A stretch of DNA of 64,000 bases, taken from NCBI GenBank assembly GCA_029948255.1, contig JALIZF010001481.1, forward strand, positions 248,001 through 312,000, read 5' to 3'. Within the stretch, counting starts at the first letter, position 1; each line of letters begins with the position of its first letter. The DNA is from Telmatactis stephensoni. Taxonomy: Eukaryota; Cnidaria; Anthozoa; Actiniaria; Isophelliidae. Below, one piece after another: positions 21,541 through 32,570 of the stretch. A model generated the notes under the pieces. That model was not told the origin of the DNA. It was given only the letters and a program-made list of their open reading frames with translations, and ran no database searches. The position numbers and the translations under genes were made by a program.

Positions 21541-23709
21541 TTAACTATTGTTATCCCTAAAGAATAAAACCCCTTCATCAGAGCAAGTACAAATATATCG
21601 ACCATCATTCAGTACTGCTATGTAATAGGGATTCCCTTTCAACTGACTTGTGTTTCCTATGAAACGACCATCCAAAGTGAACTTCTTAACCAGCTTTGAA
21701 CTATAGTCACACACGAGTAGATTGTGATCGTTGTCAATAGCAAGACCATAGGGACTCTGCAGCTGACCAACACCCTTGCCCTTCTCTCCAATGGTGGATA
21801 GTCGAGTTGGTGAGCCATCTTTTATGCCAATCACATGAATCACTCCATTATTAGAATCACTCACGTAAAACAGTCCACTGTGTGTAACTGTACTGTATGA
21901 AGAGAATTTGTGGGTAAGTGTACTGTACGAAGATAATTTGTTCCGATTTGGCACAGCAAATTGATATTGATAGTCGCCATTCTTTGTAAAGACTTGGACA
22001 CGATGATTACTAGTATCACTCACAATGATGTTACAGTTGTCATCAAGGTCTACTCCACGTGGGTAAGAAAACTCTCCATTGCCGTTTCCTTGACAACCAA
22101 AGGTTTTTACCAGTGTCCCTGTTGTAGTGTTCACTATACATATTCTATGATTGAAAGTGTCAGCTATGACTAAATCTATATCGTTGAGAAATGCTAATCC
22201 CTGAGGAAAATACAAGTGTCCCTGTCCACTGCCCTCACTACCATACTCCAGCAACAACCCTCCATCAGTAGCAAAGACTCTAACACAGCTTAACGAACTA
22301 TCAGCAACAGCAATCCTACTGTTGGTCTTATTCACTGCAAGACCTGTAAAATCTCCAGACCCAGTATTCAATGCTTTTTTCAATACTGAAAACTCATCTA
22401 TCTCGTGTATGTGTTGAGGTTTAACATCCACTTTTAGTGGACTGTTAGACACACGAATCCCATTCAGTTGAACCTCTGCTGTCAATTGACCAGGTACTCG
22501 AGGGGTCAATTCAACTTCTATTTTACCATCAGTCTTGACGGTTTTCTCTTCGACTTTCACATCATCGACGGGGCTGACTTTTATATCTACAACATCAGAG
22601 TTATCATAATTGATTTCTCCTGTTGAGCATTTCGTCAAGATGGACAATTTTGCTTTTGTACAAGCTTGAAGATTAGAATCAACTTGAAGTTTACTCAAAC
22701 GTGAATATGACTTGGTTGTCAATTTTATGTTTCCAAGATTACCACTGAGGACTTGTTGACTCCAGTTTTCGTTTGGGTAGAAGACGATGCCTGAACGTTC
22801 TGATTTATAGGGTGAAAATGTGAAGGTTTTGGTAACCATATCACTTGCTATTCCATTGCTGAGAATTTTTTGGACGTATTCCTGTGCAGCTGGGCTGTGA
22901 CGTATTATACGCAAATTTCTGTCAGCCGTTACTAGGTTACTTTCAATTTGATTCAGCAGTTGTTGTTCTTGGTCGATCAAATATTTCACTAACCTTTTGG
23001 TTAGTTTCTGCACTTCCTTTTTGGCTTTCTCTCCATCGCTTTTCATTTTGACTGCATTTTCTTCTTGTTGTTTCTTTTCCAACTCATAGCACTGCAGCCT
23101 CTCAATTTGCTCCAGACTCGTTGAGAGTGAATGTTTCTCAATCGTGGCGAATTCCTGCAGAGTCGATGTTTTGTGATTCCTGTGGTCGTTCTTCAAGCAA
23201 ATGGAGCAGATCAAGACATCACAGTCTTTACAGAAGAACTCTAAAGTGTGATTCATGTGAGTCTTGCAAGAGTTTTCTCTTTGAAGCATCGACTCAATGT
23301 CTTCCTTCTTCAAATCAGAGAACAAACTAACCTTGTGATCCTTAATAAATGTTGAATGGTTCTTCAGACATTCGTCACACAACGAGCGATCACAGTCAAA
23401 ACAGTGCCACAATGCTGGTGAATGAGTCTCAGAAACAGAACAAGACTTGTCGCTTACTACAAACTCTAGGACTTGTAACATTCTGAAGTGAAGTGGACTT
23501 GACTGTAAGTCCTCCAAGTCTTGTAGCGACGTTTCCGAGGAACATTGAGGACACTTGAAGTTGTAGACTTGTTCTGTAAGCTGAGCGTGTCTTTGGATAC
23601 AAGACTTACAGAATGTATGAAAACATTCTAATAACTTGGGTTCCGTCATTTGGTGATGACATAGGAAGCACTGGACTTCTTCGTTAAGACTTGAAAGAAG
23701 GGACTCCAT
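21541..23709 (-). CDS. TRIM-NHL protein, copy 4
   Basis: 722 aa, intronless, ATG 23709 (begins MESLLSSLNEE). All C3HC4 RING and B-box ligands are present (RING CFLC, CFHTFCKSC, CPQC). The coiled coil is closer to copy 5 than to copy 2 (EKKQQEENAVKMKSDGEKAK). Filamin and NHL halves are identical to copy 3, including the 10-residue duplication in blade 4. Probable propeller-targeted ubiquitin ligase. This is one parent of the chimeric copy 3, which places the duplication of SSYST before the crossover. Confidence 0.92.
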   Translation of the reverse strand: MESLLSSLNEEVQCFLCHHQMTEPKLLECFHTFCKSCIQRHAQLTEQVYNFKCPQCSSETSLQDLEDLQSSPLHFRMLQVLEFVVSDKSCSVSETHSPALWHCFDCDRSLCDECLKNHSTFIKDHKVSLFSDLKKEDIESMLQRENSCKTHMNHTLEFFCKDCDVLICSICLKNDHRNHKTSTLQEFATIEKHSLSTSLEQIERLQCYELEKKQQEENAVKMKSDGEKAKKEVQKLTKRLVKYLIDQEQQLLNQIESNLVTADRNLRIIRHSPAAQEYVQKILSNGIASDMVTKTFTFSPYKSERSGIVFYPNENWSQQVLSGNLGNIKLTTKSYSRLSKLQVDSNLQACTKAKLSILTKCSTGEINYDNSDVVDIKVSPVDDVKVEEKTVKTDGKIEVELTPRVPGQLTAEVQLNGIRVSNSPLKVDVKPQHIHEIDEFSVLKKALNTGSGDFTGLAVNKTNSRIAVADSSLSCVRVFATDGGLLLEYGSEGSGQGHLYFPQGLAFLNDIDLVIADTFNHRICIVNTTTGTLVKTFGCQGNGNGEFSYPRGVDLDDNCNIIVSDTSNHRVQVFTKNGDYQYQFAVPNRNKLSSYSTLTHKFSSYSTVTHSGLFYVSDSNNGVIHVIGIKDGSPTRLSTIGEKGKGVGQLQSPYGLAIDNDHNLLVCDYSSKLVKKFTLDGRFIGNTSQLKGNPYYIAVLNDGRYICTCSDEGVLFFRDNNS

Positions 23710-24424
23710 TTTCAACTCGTCTCTCGTTGTGGTTCCAAGAAAAGGAAAGGCGGAAGCATATCAGTTAACGTTACGTATACGGTCACGCCAAATGAATCAT
23801 ATAGGTCAGCCTCACTTCTATGCTGCATTGTCGTTCTCTATAAAAAGTCGACAGCTGATTTGTAAGTTATACGCGAAATGCCTATGGTATCTAAACCACC
23901 ACAATCATCATTTCGTTTTTAAATTTCGATATACATGCTGTAATTATATTTTTGTATACTTTTCGGGAAATATCGGTGAACTTATAGCTAAAGTTAGTTT
24001 AGACATTCTAGAATCACAAGATTGTAGAAATAGAAAACATGTAGCATATCATATCAAAAGAAAATTCAGATCATCATTAATTATTCATGAGATAGTAAGC
24101 CAATCAGATGCCTCGATTTTGGTCTCGTGACAGGCTTGGCAACCGTACTTTCCCTGGTTACAAGGACAAAGGGAAATTAAATCTGCTCCAGTGGACTCGG
24201 AGGACTCTGGAACAGTGTTGCAAATGACCCTCAAGCAGTTGTAAATCCGATTGTTAATTTTGTCTATTTTTCGCTTACTTTAGCGACATTTCGAAAAAAA
24301 TTAGCTCTGAAAAATAAACGGTGCTGAAATGTGCCGGTCCCATCATATCTATTCCTTTTTCATAAAATTTACATTACTTGGCGCATTTCCAATACAATCC
24401 TCAGTGCATATTAACAGGCCTAGA
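23710..24424. repeat. 5' flank and spacer of TRIM copy 4
   Basis: Shared promoter/leader block, then the common spacer. It lacks the LINE insertion present upstream of copies 2 and 3. The 133-codon frame at 23729-24130 is open by chance through this non-coding block. Confidence 0.65.
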
Positions 24425-24426
24425 TA

Positions 24427-24582
24427 GAGTCGTTTTCGTATGAGTGGGAACACTGTACGGTTACGATACGATACGGTTACGGCATGAATTTCGAATGTTT
24501 TTATAGACATTACGGCACTCGAATGGCACTGACACGGTCACGGTACGGCGCGGTAAGTTTCCCACTCATACGAAAACGACTC
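24427..24582. mobile_element. MITE, TA target site (copy 3 of 3)
   Basis: Inverted ends GAGTCGTTTTCGTATGAG / CTCATACGAAAACGACTC at the same unit position as 13962, but diverged and with an extra CTCGAATGGCA inside. Insertion therefore predates the split of units 2-4. Confidence 0.75.
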
Positions 24583-24585
24583 TAA

Positions 24586-24741
24586 GACCTAGTTCAAACG
24601 TCGCATCTCAAATGTGCCAAACTCAATGCAAATTAGTCAAATCTTTTGTTTCTTCTCATTATCATCTTTTAAACCGCCGCCCGGTTGGCTCAGTTGGTAG
24701 GGCGCCGGACTAGTGTGCGGGAGACCGGGGTTTCGATTCCC

Positions 24742-24781
<40 letters not shown>

Positions 24782-25104
24782 GGTGCTGCCTTTGTAACTA
24801 CATCTGCAAATGGTTAGACCTTCACGTCTTCTCGGAATAAGGACGTTACAACCGTAGGTCCCGTCTCTCCACACTATCTAACCCAGCATTGGAGGGACGT
24901 AAAAGAACCACTGAGGACGTAATAAAACCCTGGCAGTGACACGCCCGGTACAACAGTCTGTCCTTACTACTAACAAACTCTAAGCGCATTTGATTATATA
25001 CACATAGATATTTGCGCTATATAAATGCTAAAATTTCATTTTTTTCATTTCATCTCATTTGCATTGCATTCGACACATGTGAGATGCGACGTTTGAACTA
25101 GGCC
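24586..25104. mobile_element. MITE split by a SINE
   Basis: Inverted ends CCTAGTTCAAACGTCGCATC / GATGCGACGTTTGAACTAGG, inserted beside the previous MITE. The flanks read TAA (24583-24585) and TTA (25105-25107), which fits a TWA target (PIF/Harbinger) with one change, or a plain TA target. The inner arms (CAATGCAAAT / ATTTGCATTG) also pair. The centre is occupied by a tRNA-derived SINE. Confidence 0.65.
24675..25045 (+). mobile_element. tRNA-derived SINE
   Basis: The tRNA-like head has an A box (TGGCTCAGTTGG, 24686-24697) and B box (GGTTTCGATTCC, 24729-24740), the internal pol III promoter. A unique body follows, ending in a GCGC...TTGCGCTATATAAATG hairpin tail and T-rich end. The acceptor stem does not pair and no CCA-proximal structure fits, so it is a SINE head and not a tRNA gene. 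A clear target-site duplication was not found. Confidence 0.75.
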
Positions 25105-25540
25105 TTATCCGTCTACATATAAGATTCCTGTGACATGTGCCATCAATACCGCCGTGATTCAGCTCGATCTCACATATATTTCCAAGCAAGTTTAACAGTT
25201 TAAAGTGAATACCGTCAAATGAAACACCATATTCGGAAGAAAATAGAGGATAAATTTACCGTCCGTCTTCATGGAACAGAAGATAAGATATCACTTAAGA
25301 AAAAGGTCTTATTATCAAAAGCTCGGAGAAAAACACTGATAAATCGAGTTCAAGGTAATTTTTTCAAATTTTGAGGGACATTTGAAACGATGAAGCATGA
25401 TTTTTAACCTGGCTTCACAACTCGTGAACTAAAACTGTACGAGCGCACTTTCCATGAAGTATTCTCTATGTCTTCCACATCACTTTCCTTTTCATTGACA
25501 AAAGAGAAAAAATGAAACCACAGTTTCGATTATCATGCAT
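25105..25540. repeat. unit spacer
   Basis: Shared with 14108-14540 (TCCGTCTACA, ACCGTCCGTCTTCATGGA, GAGAAAAACACTGA). No CRD exon remnant is left here. No gene. Confidence 0.6.
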
Positions 25541-25547
25541 AAACTAA

Positions 25548-25832
25548 AAAACAAACAAACAAACAATAAAAAAGAAACAAGGAAGGAAAAGAGGAAGAAA
25601 GAAAAAGCAAGACAGACAGACAAAAACAAACAAACAAACAAACAACAAAAAACGAAAGAAAGAAGGATAGAAAGAAAGAAAGATACAAAGATACAAAGAA
25701 GGAAATAAGAAAGACAGATAGACAGACAGAAAGAAAGTTAAGGAAAGAAAGGAAAGAAAGAAAGAAAGAAAGAAAGGAAAGAAGGAAGGAAGGAAGGAAG
25801 GAACGAAGGAAGGAAGGAAAGAAGGAAGGAAA
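25548..25832. repeat. degenerate polypurine tract
   Basis: Shorter, more interrupted GAAA/GGAA array at the same place as in the other units. Confidence 0.9.
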
Positions 25833-26536
25833 ACAGAACCATAATCTATGAAACTTTGGAATCGAATTTAATAAAGTTCTAAAGTATCAGAGCCAAGGTA
25901 ATACCATCTCAAAAGAGTTTTAGTTTCGTATGATTTTGCAAGAAACAGAGCTGTAAGAAACATGACAGATTTCATTTGTTGTGCCAAGTGCATGTTTTTA
26001 TTTTGTTCATTTATGTGTACATTATTAGGCAGATTGTAGAAATTACAAAATTCTGTGGTACTTAATTATTGATCATATATAATTACTATCTTCAAAGCAA
26101 ACTAGCAATGATATCAGTTGTATATAAAGAATGTTGTATAGAGAGATCTCAGCCTACAAAACTATATAATCAAAATACTCTCTTTTTAACAAGTTATAAG
26201 GAGTATAGACGCATAAATGTAATACTAACAAATTCGCGAATAACTTTTTTTGCAATGAAAGTTTGGAATTTGGCGTCCGCCACTGAATTGTCGCGAGTGC
26301 AGTAAAAACCGTCATAAACCGAAACTCTAAAATTCAGTAGTACTTTGATTGTTAGCTATTATCCACAAGAAATTAAAGTTTCTATGATTCTTTCAAAGAT
26401 GTTTTGAAGGAATTTGTCGTCCAATCGACTGGCATTTTAAGAACGAGTAACTAACGGGTAATTATATAACGAACGGGTAACTAACGAACGAATTTCCTTT
26501 TTGGATTTCCGTATAAAACCGTGCACTGTTGTCGTC
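25833..26536. repeat. conserved 3' flank of TRIM copy 5, left part
   Basis: Unit block continuing to 27010 beyond a MITE insertion. No gene seen. Confidence 0.65.
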
Positions 26537-26539
26537 ATT

Positions 26540-26907
26540 AGGGACCTTACGCAACCACGACGGCAACGTGGACGACGACGGCATAAAACAATGCCTTTAA
26601 TTACAAAATACAATAAATGCACGCGCAAATGTGTAGAACTGCAAAGATATCGACCGTACTCTTCAAAACTACAACGTGAAAAGTCCAGATTTCACGCTCT
26701 ACTGAGAACGGCAACTTGTAGAAGTGAATCAGCTTATTTTTCGTTCGCATAGAAAACTGATCTTTCATTTTCATTTATTTCAAGATTGTAAGTCTGAATG
26801 TCACATGAAAATGAGCAAGCGAAAGAAATAGCATTATCGATTGTTTTTTAATCTTTTTTGGCGTCCCGTCTTCACTGACGTCGCCGTCGTCGTTGCGTAA
26901 GGTCCCT
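26540..26907. mobile_element. 368-bp MITE, 3-bp target duplication
   Basis: Inverted ends AGGGACCTTACGCAACCACG / GTCGTTGCGTAAGGTCCCT, flanked by ATT on both sides (26537-26539, 26908-26910). The empty site GTCATTTTGGTGCAGACG is preserved in units 2-4 and 6, giving direct proof of insertion. The frame 26501-26752 crosses it and is not a gene. Confidence 0.8.
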
Positions 26908-27221
26908 ATTTTGGTGCAGACGCGCGCACAACTTTACACGATCGCTGAGGTAGAAAATCGTCTGGCATACCACAACCATTAATATGTTTCACCATCAAAT
27001 TATGTTTCTTTTTGATATCAATTGACTATTTAACCATTTGAATTTGACGTGCTCAGGTTTTAAGGTTTTTCCTTGGGTTTCGATTGTCTTTCCATGTCAA
27101 TCACCATTGAAAAAAGTTGTAGCAGAAAAAAAAACCGAAAGCTCGACCGAGTTAAAAAAAATACCAAAACACATTCAAATCATGTCATATCCTCATTGCG
27201 CATGCATCAGTTCTTTAATAT

Positions 27222-29360
27222 TTAACTATTGTTATCCCTAAAGAATAAAACTCCTTCACTAGAGCAAGTGCAGATATATCGACCATCATTCAGTACTGCT
27301 ATGTAATAGGGAATCACATTCAACTGACGTGTGTTTCCTATGAAACGACCATCCAAAGTGAACTTCTTAACCACCACAGAATAATAGTCACACACTAGTA
27401 GATTGTGATCGTTGTCAATAGCAAGACCATAGGGACTCCACAACTGACGAACACCCTGACCCTTCTCTCCAATGGTGGATAGTCGAGTTGGTGAGCCATC
27501 TTTTATGCCAATCACATGAATCACTCCATTATTGAAGTCACTCACGTAAAACAGTCCATTGTGGGTAATGGTACTGCATAAATAGAGTTTGTCCTGATTT
27601 GGCACAGTAAATTGATATTGATAGTCGCCGTTCTTTGTAAAGACTTGGACGCGATGATTATTAGTATCACTCACAATGATGTTACAATCGTCATCAACGT
27701 CTACTCCACGTGGGTAAGAAAACTCTCCATTGCCGTTACCTTGACAACCAAAGGTGTTTACCAGTGTCCCTGTTGTAGTGTTCACTATACATATTCTATG
27801 ATTGCTATTGTCAGCTATGGCTAAATCTATATCGTTGAGAAATGCTAATCCATGAGGATAATGCAACTGTCTCTGTCCACTGCCTTGACTACCATACTCC
27901 AGCAACAACTCTCCATCAATAGTGAAGACTCTAACACAGCTTAACGAACTATCAGTAACAGCAATCCTACTGTTGGTCTTATTCACTGCAATACCTGTAA
28001 AATTTCCAGTACCAGTATTCAATGCTTTTTTCAACACTGAATCGTCATCTATCTCTTCTATGCATTGAGGCTTGACATCCACTTTTAGTGGACTGTTAGA
28101 CACAGGAATCCCATTCAGTTGAACCTCTGCTGTCAATTGACCAGGTACTCGAGGGGTCAATTCAACTTCTATTTTACCATCAGTCTTGACGCTTTTCTCT
28201 TCGACTTTCACATCATCGACGGGGCTGACTTTTATGGTTACAACATCAGAGTCATCATAATTGATTTCTCCTGTCGAGTACTTCGTCAAGATGGACAATT
28301 TTGCTTTTGTACAAGCCTGAAGATTAGAATCAACTTGGATTTCACTCAAACGTGAAGATGACTTGGTTGTCAATTTTATGTTTCCAAGATTGCCATTGAG
28401 GACTTGTTGACTCCAGTCTTCATTGGAGTAGAAGACGATACCTGATGTTTGTGATTTATATGGTATAAATGTAAAGGTTTTGGTAACCATATCACTTGCT
28501 ATTCCATTGTGGAAAAGTTTTTGGACGTATTCCTGTGCAGCTGGGATGTGACGTATTATACGCAAATTTCTGTCAGCCGTTACTAGGTTACTTTCAATTT
28601 GATTCAGGAGTTGTTGTTCTTGGTCGATCAAATATTTCACTAACTTTTTCGTTAGTTTCTGCACTTCCTTTTTGGCTTTCTCTCCATCGCTTTTCATTTT
28701 GACTGCATTTTCTTCTTGTTGTTTCTTTTCCAACTCATAGCACTGCAGCCTCTCAATTTGCTCCAGACTCGTTGAGAGTGAATGTTTCTCAATGGCGGCG
28801 AATTCCTGCAGAGTCGATGTTTTGTGATTCCTGTGGTCGTTCTTCAAGCAAATCGAGCAGATCAAGACATCACAGTCTTTACAGAAGAACTCTAAAGTGT
28901 GATTCATGTGAGTCTTGCAAGAGTTTTCTCTTTGAAGCATCGACTCAATGTCTTCCTTCTTCAAATCAGAGAACAAACTAACCTTGTGATCCTTAATAAA
29001 TGTTGAATGGTTCTTCAGACATTCGTCACACAACGAGCGATCACAGTCAAAACAGTACCACAATGCTGGTGAATGAGTCTCAGAAACAGAGCAAGACTTG
29101 TCGCTTTCTGAAAACTCTAGGACTTGCAACATTCGGGAGTGAAGTGGACTTGACTGTAAGTCCTCCAAGTCTTGTAGCGACGTTTCGGAGGAACATTGAG
29201 GACACTTGAAGTTGTAGACTTGTTCTGTAAGCTGAGCGTTTTTCTGGATACAAGACTTACAGAATGTATGAAAACATTCTAATAACTTGGGTTCCGTCAT
29301 TTGGTGATGACATAGGAAGCACTGGACTTCTTCGTTAAGACTTGAAAGAAGGGACTCCAT
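27222..29360 (-). CDS. TRIM-NHL protein, copy 5
   Basis: 712 aa, intronless, ATG 29360. RING, B-boxes, coiled coil, filamin and six NHL blades are all present. The RING metal ligands are intact, but the loop after the second pair reads IQKNAQL in place of IQRHAQL, as also seen in the broken copy 7 (IQRNAQL). It lacks the 10-residue blade-4 duplication of copies 3 and 4. The variable propeller loops differ from all other copies (TDSSLSC, ADNSNHR, SDTNNHR, CDYYSVV). Probable E3 ligase with its own ligand preference; function inferred from architecture only. Confidence 0.92.
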   Translation of the reverse strand: MESLLSSLNEEVQCFLCHHQMTEPKLLECFHTFCKSCIQKNAQLTEQVYNFKCPQCSSETSLQDLEDLQSSPLHSRMLQVLEFSESDKSCSVSETHSPALWYCFDCDRSLCDECLKNHSTFIKDHKVSLFSDLKKEDIESMLQRENSCKTHMNHTLEFFCKDCDVLICSICLKNDHRNHKTSTLQEFAAIEKHSLSTSLEQIERLQCYELEKKQQEENAVKMKSDGEKAKKEVQKLTKKLVKYLIDQEQQLLNQIESNLVTADRNLRIIRHIPAAQEYVQKLFHNGIASDMVTKTFTFIPYKSQTSGIVFYSNEDWSQQVLNGNLGNIKLTTKSSSRLSEIQVDSNLQACTKAKLSILTKYSTGEINYDDSDVVTIKVSPVDDVKVEEKSVKTDGKIEVELTPRVPGQLTAEVQLNGIPVSNSPLKVDVKPQCIEEIDDDSVLKKALNTGTGNFTGIAVNKTNSRIAVTDSSLSCVRVFTIDGELLLEYGSQGSGQRQLHYPHGLAFLNDIDLAIADNSNHRICIVNTTTGTLVNTFGCQGNGNGEFSYPRGVDVDDDCNIIVSDTNNHRVQVFTKNGDYQYQFTVPNQDKLYLCSTITHNGLFYVSDFNNGVIHVIGIKDGSPTRLSTIGEKGQGVRQLWSPYGLAIDNDHNLLVCDYYSVVVKKFTLDGRFIGNTRQLNVIPYYIAVLNDGRYICTCSSEGVLFFRDNNS

Positions 29361-30080
29361 TTTCAACTCGTCTCTCGTTGTGGTTCCAAGAAAACGAAAG
29401 GCGGAAGCATATCAGATCAGTTAACGTTACGTTACACAGTCACGCCAAATGAGTCATGTAGGTCAGCCTCACTTCTATGCTGCACTGTCGTTCTCTATAA
29501 AAAGTCGACAGCTCATTTGTAAGTTATACGCGAAATGCCTATGGTATCTAAACCACCACAATCGTCTTTTCGTTTTAAATGTCGATATATATGCTGTAAT
29601 TATTTTTTTGTATACTTTTCGGGAAATATCGGTGAACTTATAGCTAAAGTTAATAGTTTAGACATTCTAGAACAAGATTGTAGCATGTCATATTAAAAGA
29701 AAATTCAGATCATCATTAATTATTCATGAGATAGTAAGCCAATCAGTTGGCTCGATTTTGGTCTCGTGACAGGCTTGGAAACCGTACTTTCCCTGGTTAC
29801 AAGGACAAAGGGAAATTAAATCTGCTCCAGTGGACTTGGAGGACTCTGGAACAGTGTTGCAAATGGCCCTCAAGCAGTTGTAAATCCAATTGTTAATTTT
29901 GTCGATTTTTCGCTTACTTTAGCGACACTTCGAAAAAAATTAGCTCTGAAAAATAAACGGTGCTAAAATGTGTGGGTCTCATCACATCTATTCCATTTTC
30001 ATAAAATTTTCATTACTTGGCACATTTCAAATAGAATCCTCAGTGCATATTAACAGGCTTAGATAAAGATAATCCGTCTA
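29361..30080. repeat. 5' flank and spacer of TRIM copy 5
   Basis: Common promoter/leader block and spacer. From about 29950 it becomes almost identical to the unit of copy 1 (6720 onward) and not to the adjacent copies 2-4. Confidence 0.65.
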
Positions 30081-30084
30081 CATA

Positions 30085-30380
30085 CACCTATTTCAAAAAT
30101 GTTGTCGGGCGAGAAGCTTCAAACCTACGCGACTAGGCCGCAAAGGTGTATGGGTAGTTGAAAAAAATTACTCTAGATCTCTTTTGGCATTGATCTTTAT
30201 TTAAGCATCAATGAATAAAGATTTTTGTTGTATAAGCTCAACACTAGCTGGTTGAGAATTGTCGTGCGCTGATATTTATTTAGTTTCATAGCTTTTAGGA
30301 ATTCCTACCCATACTCCATTTCGGGTGAGTCGCTAGACTTGAGTCTACTTGCCGACAACGTTAATTGAAATAGCTAGGTG
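30085..30380. mobile_element. MITE, imperfect TIR, TA target site (copy B)
   Basis: Same element, same length and same insertion point as 6842-7137. Confidence 0.6.
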
Positions 30381-30881
30381 TATAAGATTCCTGTGACATA
30401 CGCCATCGCTCAGTATCTCCCAATGGATTCACGAAGACTGATCATAATTCCTGAGATGAAATAAAAAAGCAATGCAAATTCGAGAAATCACAACAATACC
30501 ACAATCGATCACAATCTCCTGTGGAAAACCTTGATACGTTACTCTTGATAAGGTCGAGCCGGCACAACCAGATCCCTCAATAATTATGCATTGAAAAAAA
30601 ACGCATACATTTCAATGAATTTTACCTTGCGTCCACACAAAAACAATCGAAAACTCTGACCGTCTTCATCAAAAACGTATCGAAAACGTTTATAATAGAC
30701 AACACACTAATGAAAAGACGCAATTTTTTTCCCGTTTGTTTTCACTTTACTTTCTTAAATAAGAGAAAAGCGGCGTTTTAATGCAATTGCAAACGAAAGG
30801 ACTAACCGAAACAAAAAAGATGCGTTTGTAAATTTATCTACTGCATTTGATACATGTACTTAAACCGCAACTTCTAAAGCA
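30381..30881. other. unit spacer, no gene seen
   Basis: Near-identical to 7138-7638. Confidence 0.5.
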
Positions 30882-31150
30882 TTATCTCTGAAAGAGCCAG
30901 GACACAAGCTTGGTACTAGACAGCACAGCAATGAGCATCAGTGTCAAGTTCCCCTTTTGTTTGCCTTGTCCATCTAATGAAAAGAGTAAAACGAAAAAAA
31001 TGTAAGCAATTTGGTATCTAAAGGCACCAAAAGGATCACTATCGTCGTGTTTTCTTCCACCTAGATAGTTAATTGATCTCATGTTGAAGCTTCTTTTAAA
31101 GCTTTACAGGATATATTGTAAGCTTGCAGTCAAAGTTCTGACATTAAAAG
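30882..31150 (-). pseudogene. exon fossils of the double-CRD gene (copy B, 3' part)
   Basis: The 92-nt terminal exon (30882-30973) is open, with a CATTAG acceptor, and encodes GNLTLMLIAVLSSTKLV plus a stop. Remnants of the middle exon follow at 31110-31145 (CAGTCAAAGTTCTGACA). The matching first-exon end lies far away at 33844-33920, separated by later insertions. Confidence 0.7.
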
Positions 31151-31279
31151 AAATACAAGAAATACTATTAATTAAGAAAAAAGACTCTTTATTTAAAGAG
31201 GATATAACAGTTAAGCAAATTATTAAACACTTATGCTAAGATATGTTTGCAGGACAGTCAAAGAAAACCGAAAAAAAAA

Positions 31280-31677
31280 TTTCTTCGATGGTGAACTCAA
31301 AACAGGTTCTGTTAGTTTGTTTGTTTTGAAAGTTTTGTACTGTCAATTACTTTCCAGATTTTCGAATAAAATTGAACAAAACGTTCGTTCGAGCGTTTAC
31401 TCGGCGGCTGTCGACCCTCCTCGACTGAACATGCATCGTATATAGATATTTCTTCGTGGACTCAAAACAGTCCTTTAATTGTTATGAGTTCTAAACTGTC
31501 AAATATTCAATTTCGAATCGAACAAAGAGTTTGTTTGAGCGTTTACTCGGCGGATGTCGACCTCCTCGGCTGAACATGCGTTGTATATAGATATTTCTTC
31601 GTGGACTCAAAACAGTCCTTTAATTGTTAAGAGTTCTAAACTGTCAAATATTCAATTTTGAATTGAACAAAGAGTTC
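31280..31677. repeat. about 150-bp tandem repeat, 2-3 copies
   Basis: Units contain GTTTACTCGGCGG, TCGACC, CTGAACATGC, TATAGATATTTCTTCGTGG and CAAAACAGTCCTTTAATTG. The last copy is interrupted by a hAT-like element and resumes at 32498. A single copy is present at 8100-8150, so the expansion is specific to this unit. Confidence 0.7.
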
Positions 31678-31684
31678 GTTTGAG

Positions 31685-32497
31685 CAAGGGCACTAGGACA
31701 AAGTCGTTGTGTTTATGTGTAATAAATCAAGTTAAAAATTGTACTTATCTGCAGTCAATCCTTTGAAGCTCTGAAGTCACATTATTTCCTCTGTTTTTGT
31801 ACGGAAGCCGATAGGGGTCACGAGTTGTCGGGAACGAGTTGTCGGGAACAAGTTATCGGGAACAAGTTGTCGGGAACAAGTTGTCGGAAACAAGTAGTCG
31901 GAAACAAGTTGTCGGAAACGAGTTGTCGGAAACGAGTTGTCGGGAACGAGTTGTCGGAGAAACAGGCAGCCCAAACTCAGCTGTTGTACATTACGACAGA
32001 TTGTAAATGGAACGGTGCCAGTTCGAATCCCGGTCCGGGAACCAATAATTTTTTTTATTCTCTAGTTTCAGTGTAAATCTATTTGTATACACATATTTAT
32101 ATCTTTTTTCACAAATTTTGATTTTTAAAGCTCATTTTCAGTCAGTTTCTGGCCTCGACCCGTCATCAGCGACTTTTTACGACTTTTTACGACTTTTTAT
32201 TTTTTAAAGTTTATTATTTTATCAATATATTAGATCACTCTAATCTTAAGTCGAATTTGATTAACTTATTACTACTAATCGCTAACTAAAGTTTGGCGGA
32301 GCGGGAACTGGACCCCAATTGCAAACGAGTATCGATACCAAAGATAAAGCATTATAACAGCTAGAACAGAGGCCAGAAAGGTCAAAAACAGAGGAAATAA
32401 TGTGACTTCAGAGCTTCAAAGGATTGACTGCAGATAAGTACAATTTTTAACTTGATTTATTACACATAAACACAACGACGTTGTCCTAGAGCCCTTG
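31685..32497. mobile_element. hAT-like non-autonomous transposon, 813 bp
   Basis: Terminal inverted repeats of about 113 bp begin CAAGGGC and run through AAATCAAGTTAAAAATTGTA to CTCTGTTTTTG (31685-31798 and 32384-32497). The 7-bp repeat GTTTGAG lies at both ends (31678-31684, 32498-32504). The CAAGGG terminus suggests hAT, although an exact 8-bp duplication is not seen. There is no transposase. The interior holds a 14-bp minisatellite and a tRNA-like B-box segment (CAGTTCGAATCCCGG, about 32021-32036). Confidence 0.75.
31817..31956. repeat. 14-bp minisatellite, about 10 units
   Basis: Units of the form GTTGTCGGGAACGA with A/G variation, inside the hAT-like element. Confidence 0.92.
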
Positions 32498-32570
32498 GTT
32501 TGAGCGTTTAGTTGGCGGCTGTCGACCTTCCTTGGCTGATCACTCAGTCTCAAGTACATTATTAATTATT

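Noticed and set aside
24679..24751. tRNA gene
   Set aside because: A and B boxes are present but the acceptor and anticodon stems do not pair; it heads a SINE with body and tail.
26501..26752. 83-codon frame
   Set aside because: Spans the boundary of the 368-bp MITE whose empty site exists in sister units.
31817..31956. CRISPR-like direct repeats
   Set aside because: 14-bp units abut without spacers, inside a transposon in animal DNA; a minisatellite.
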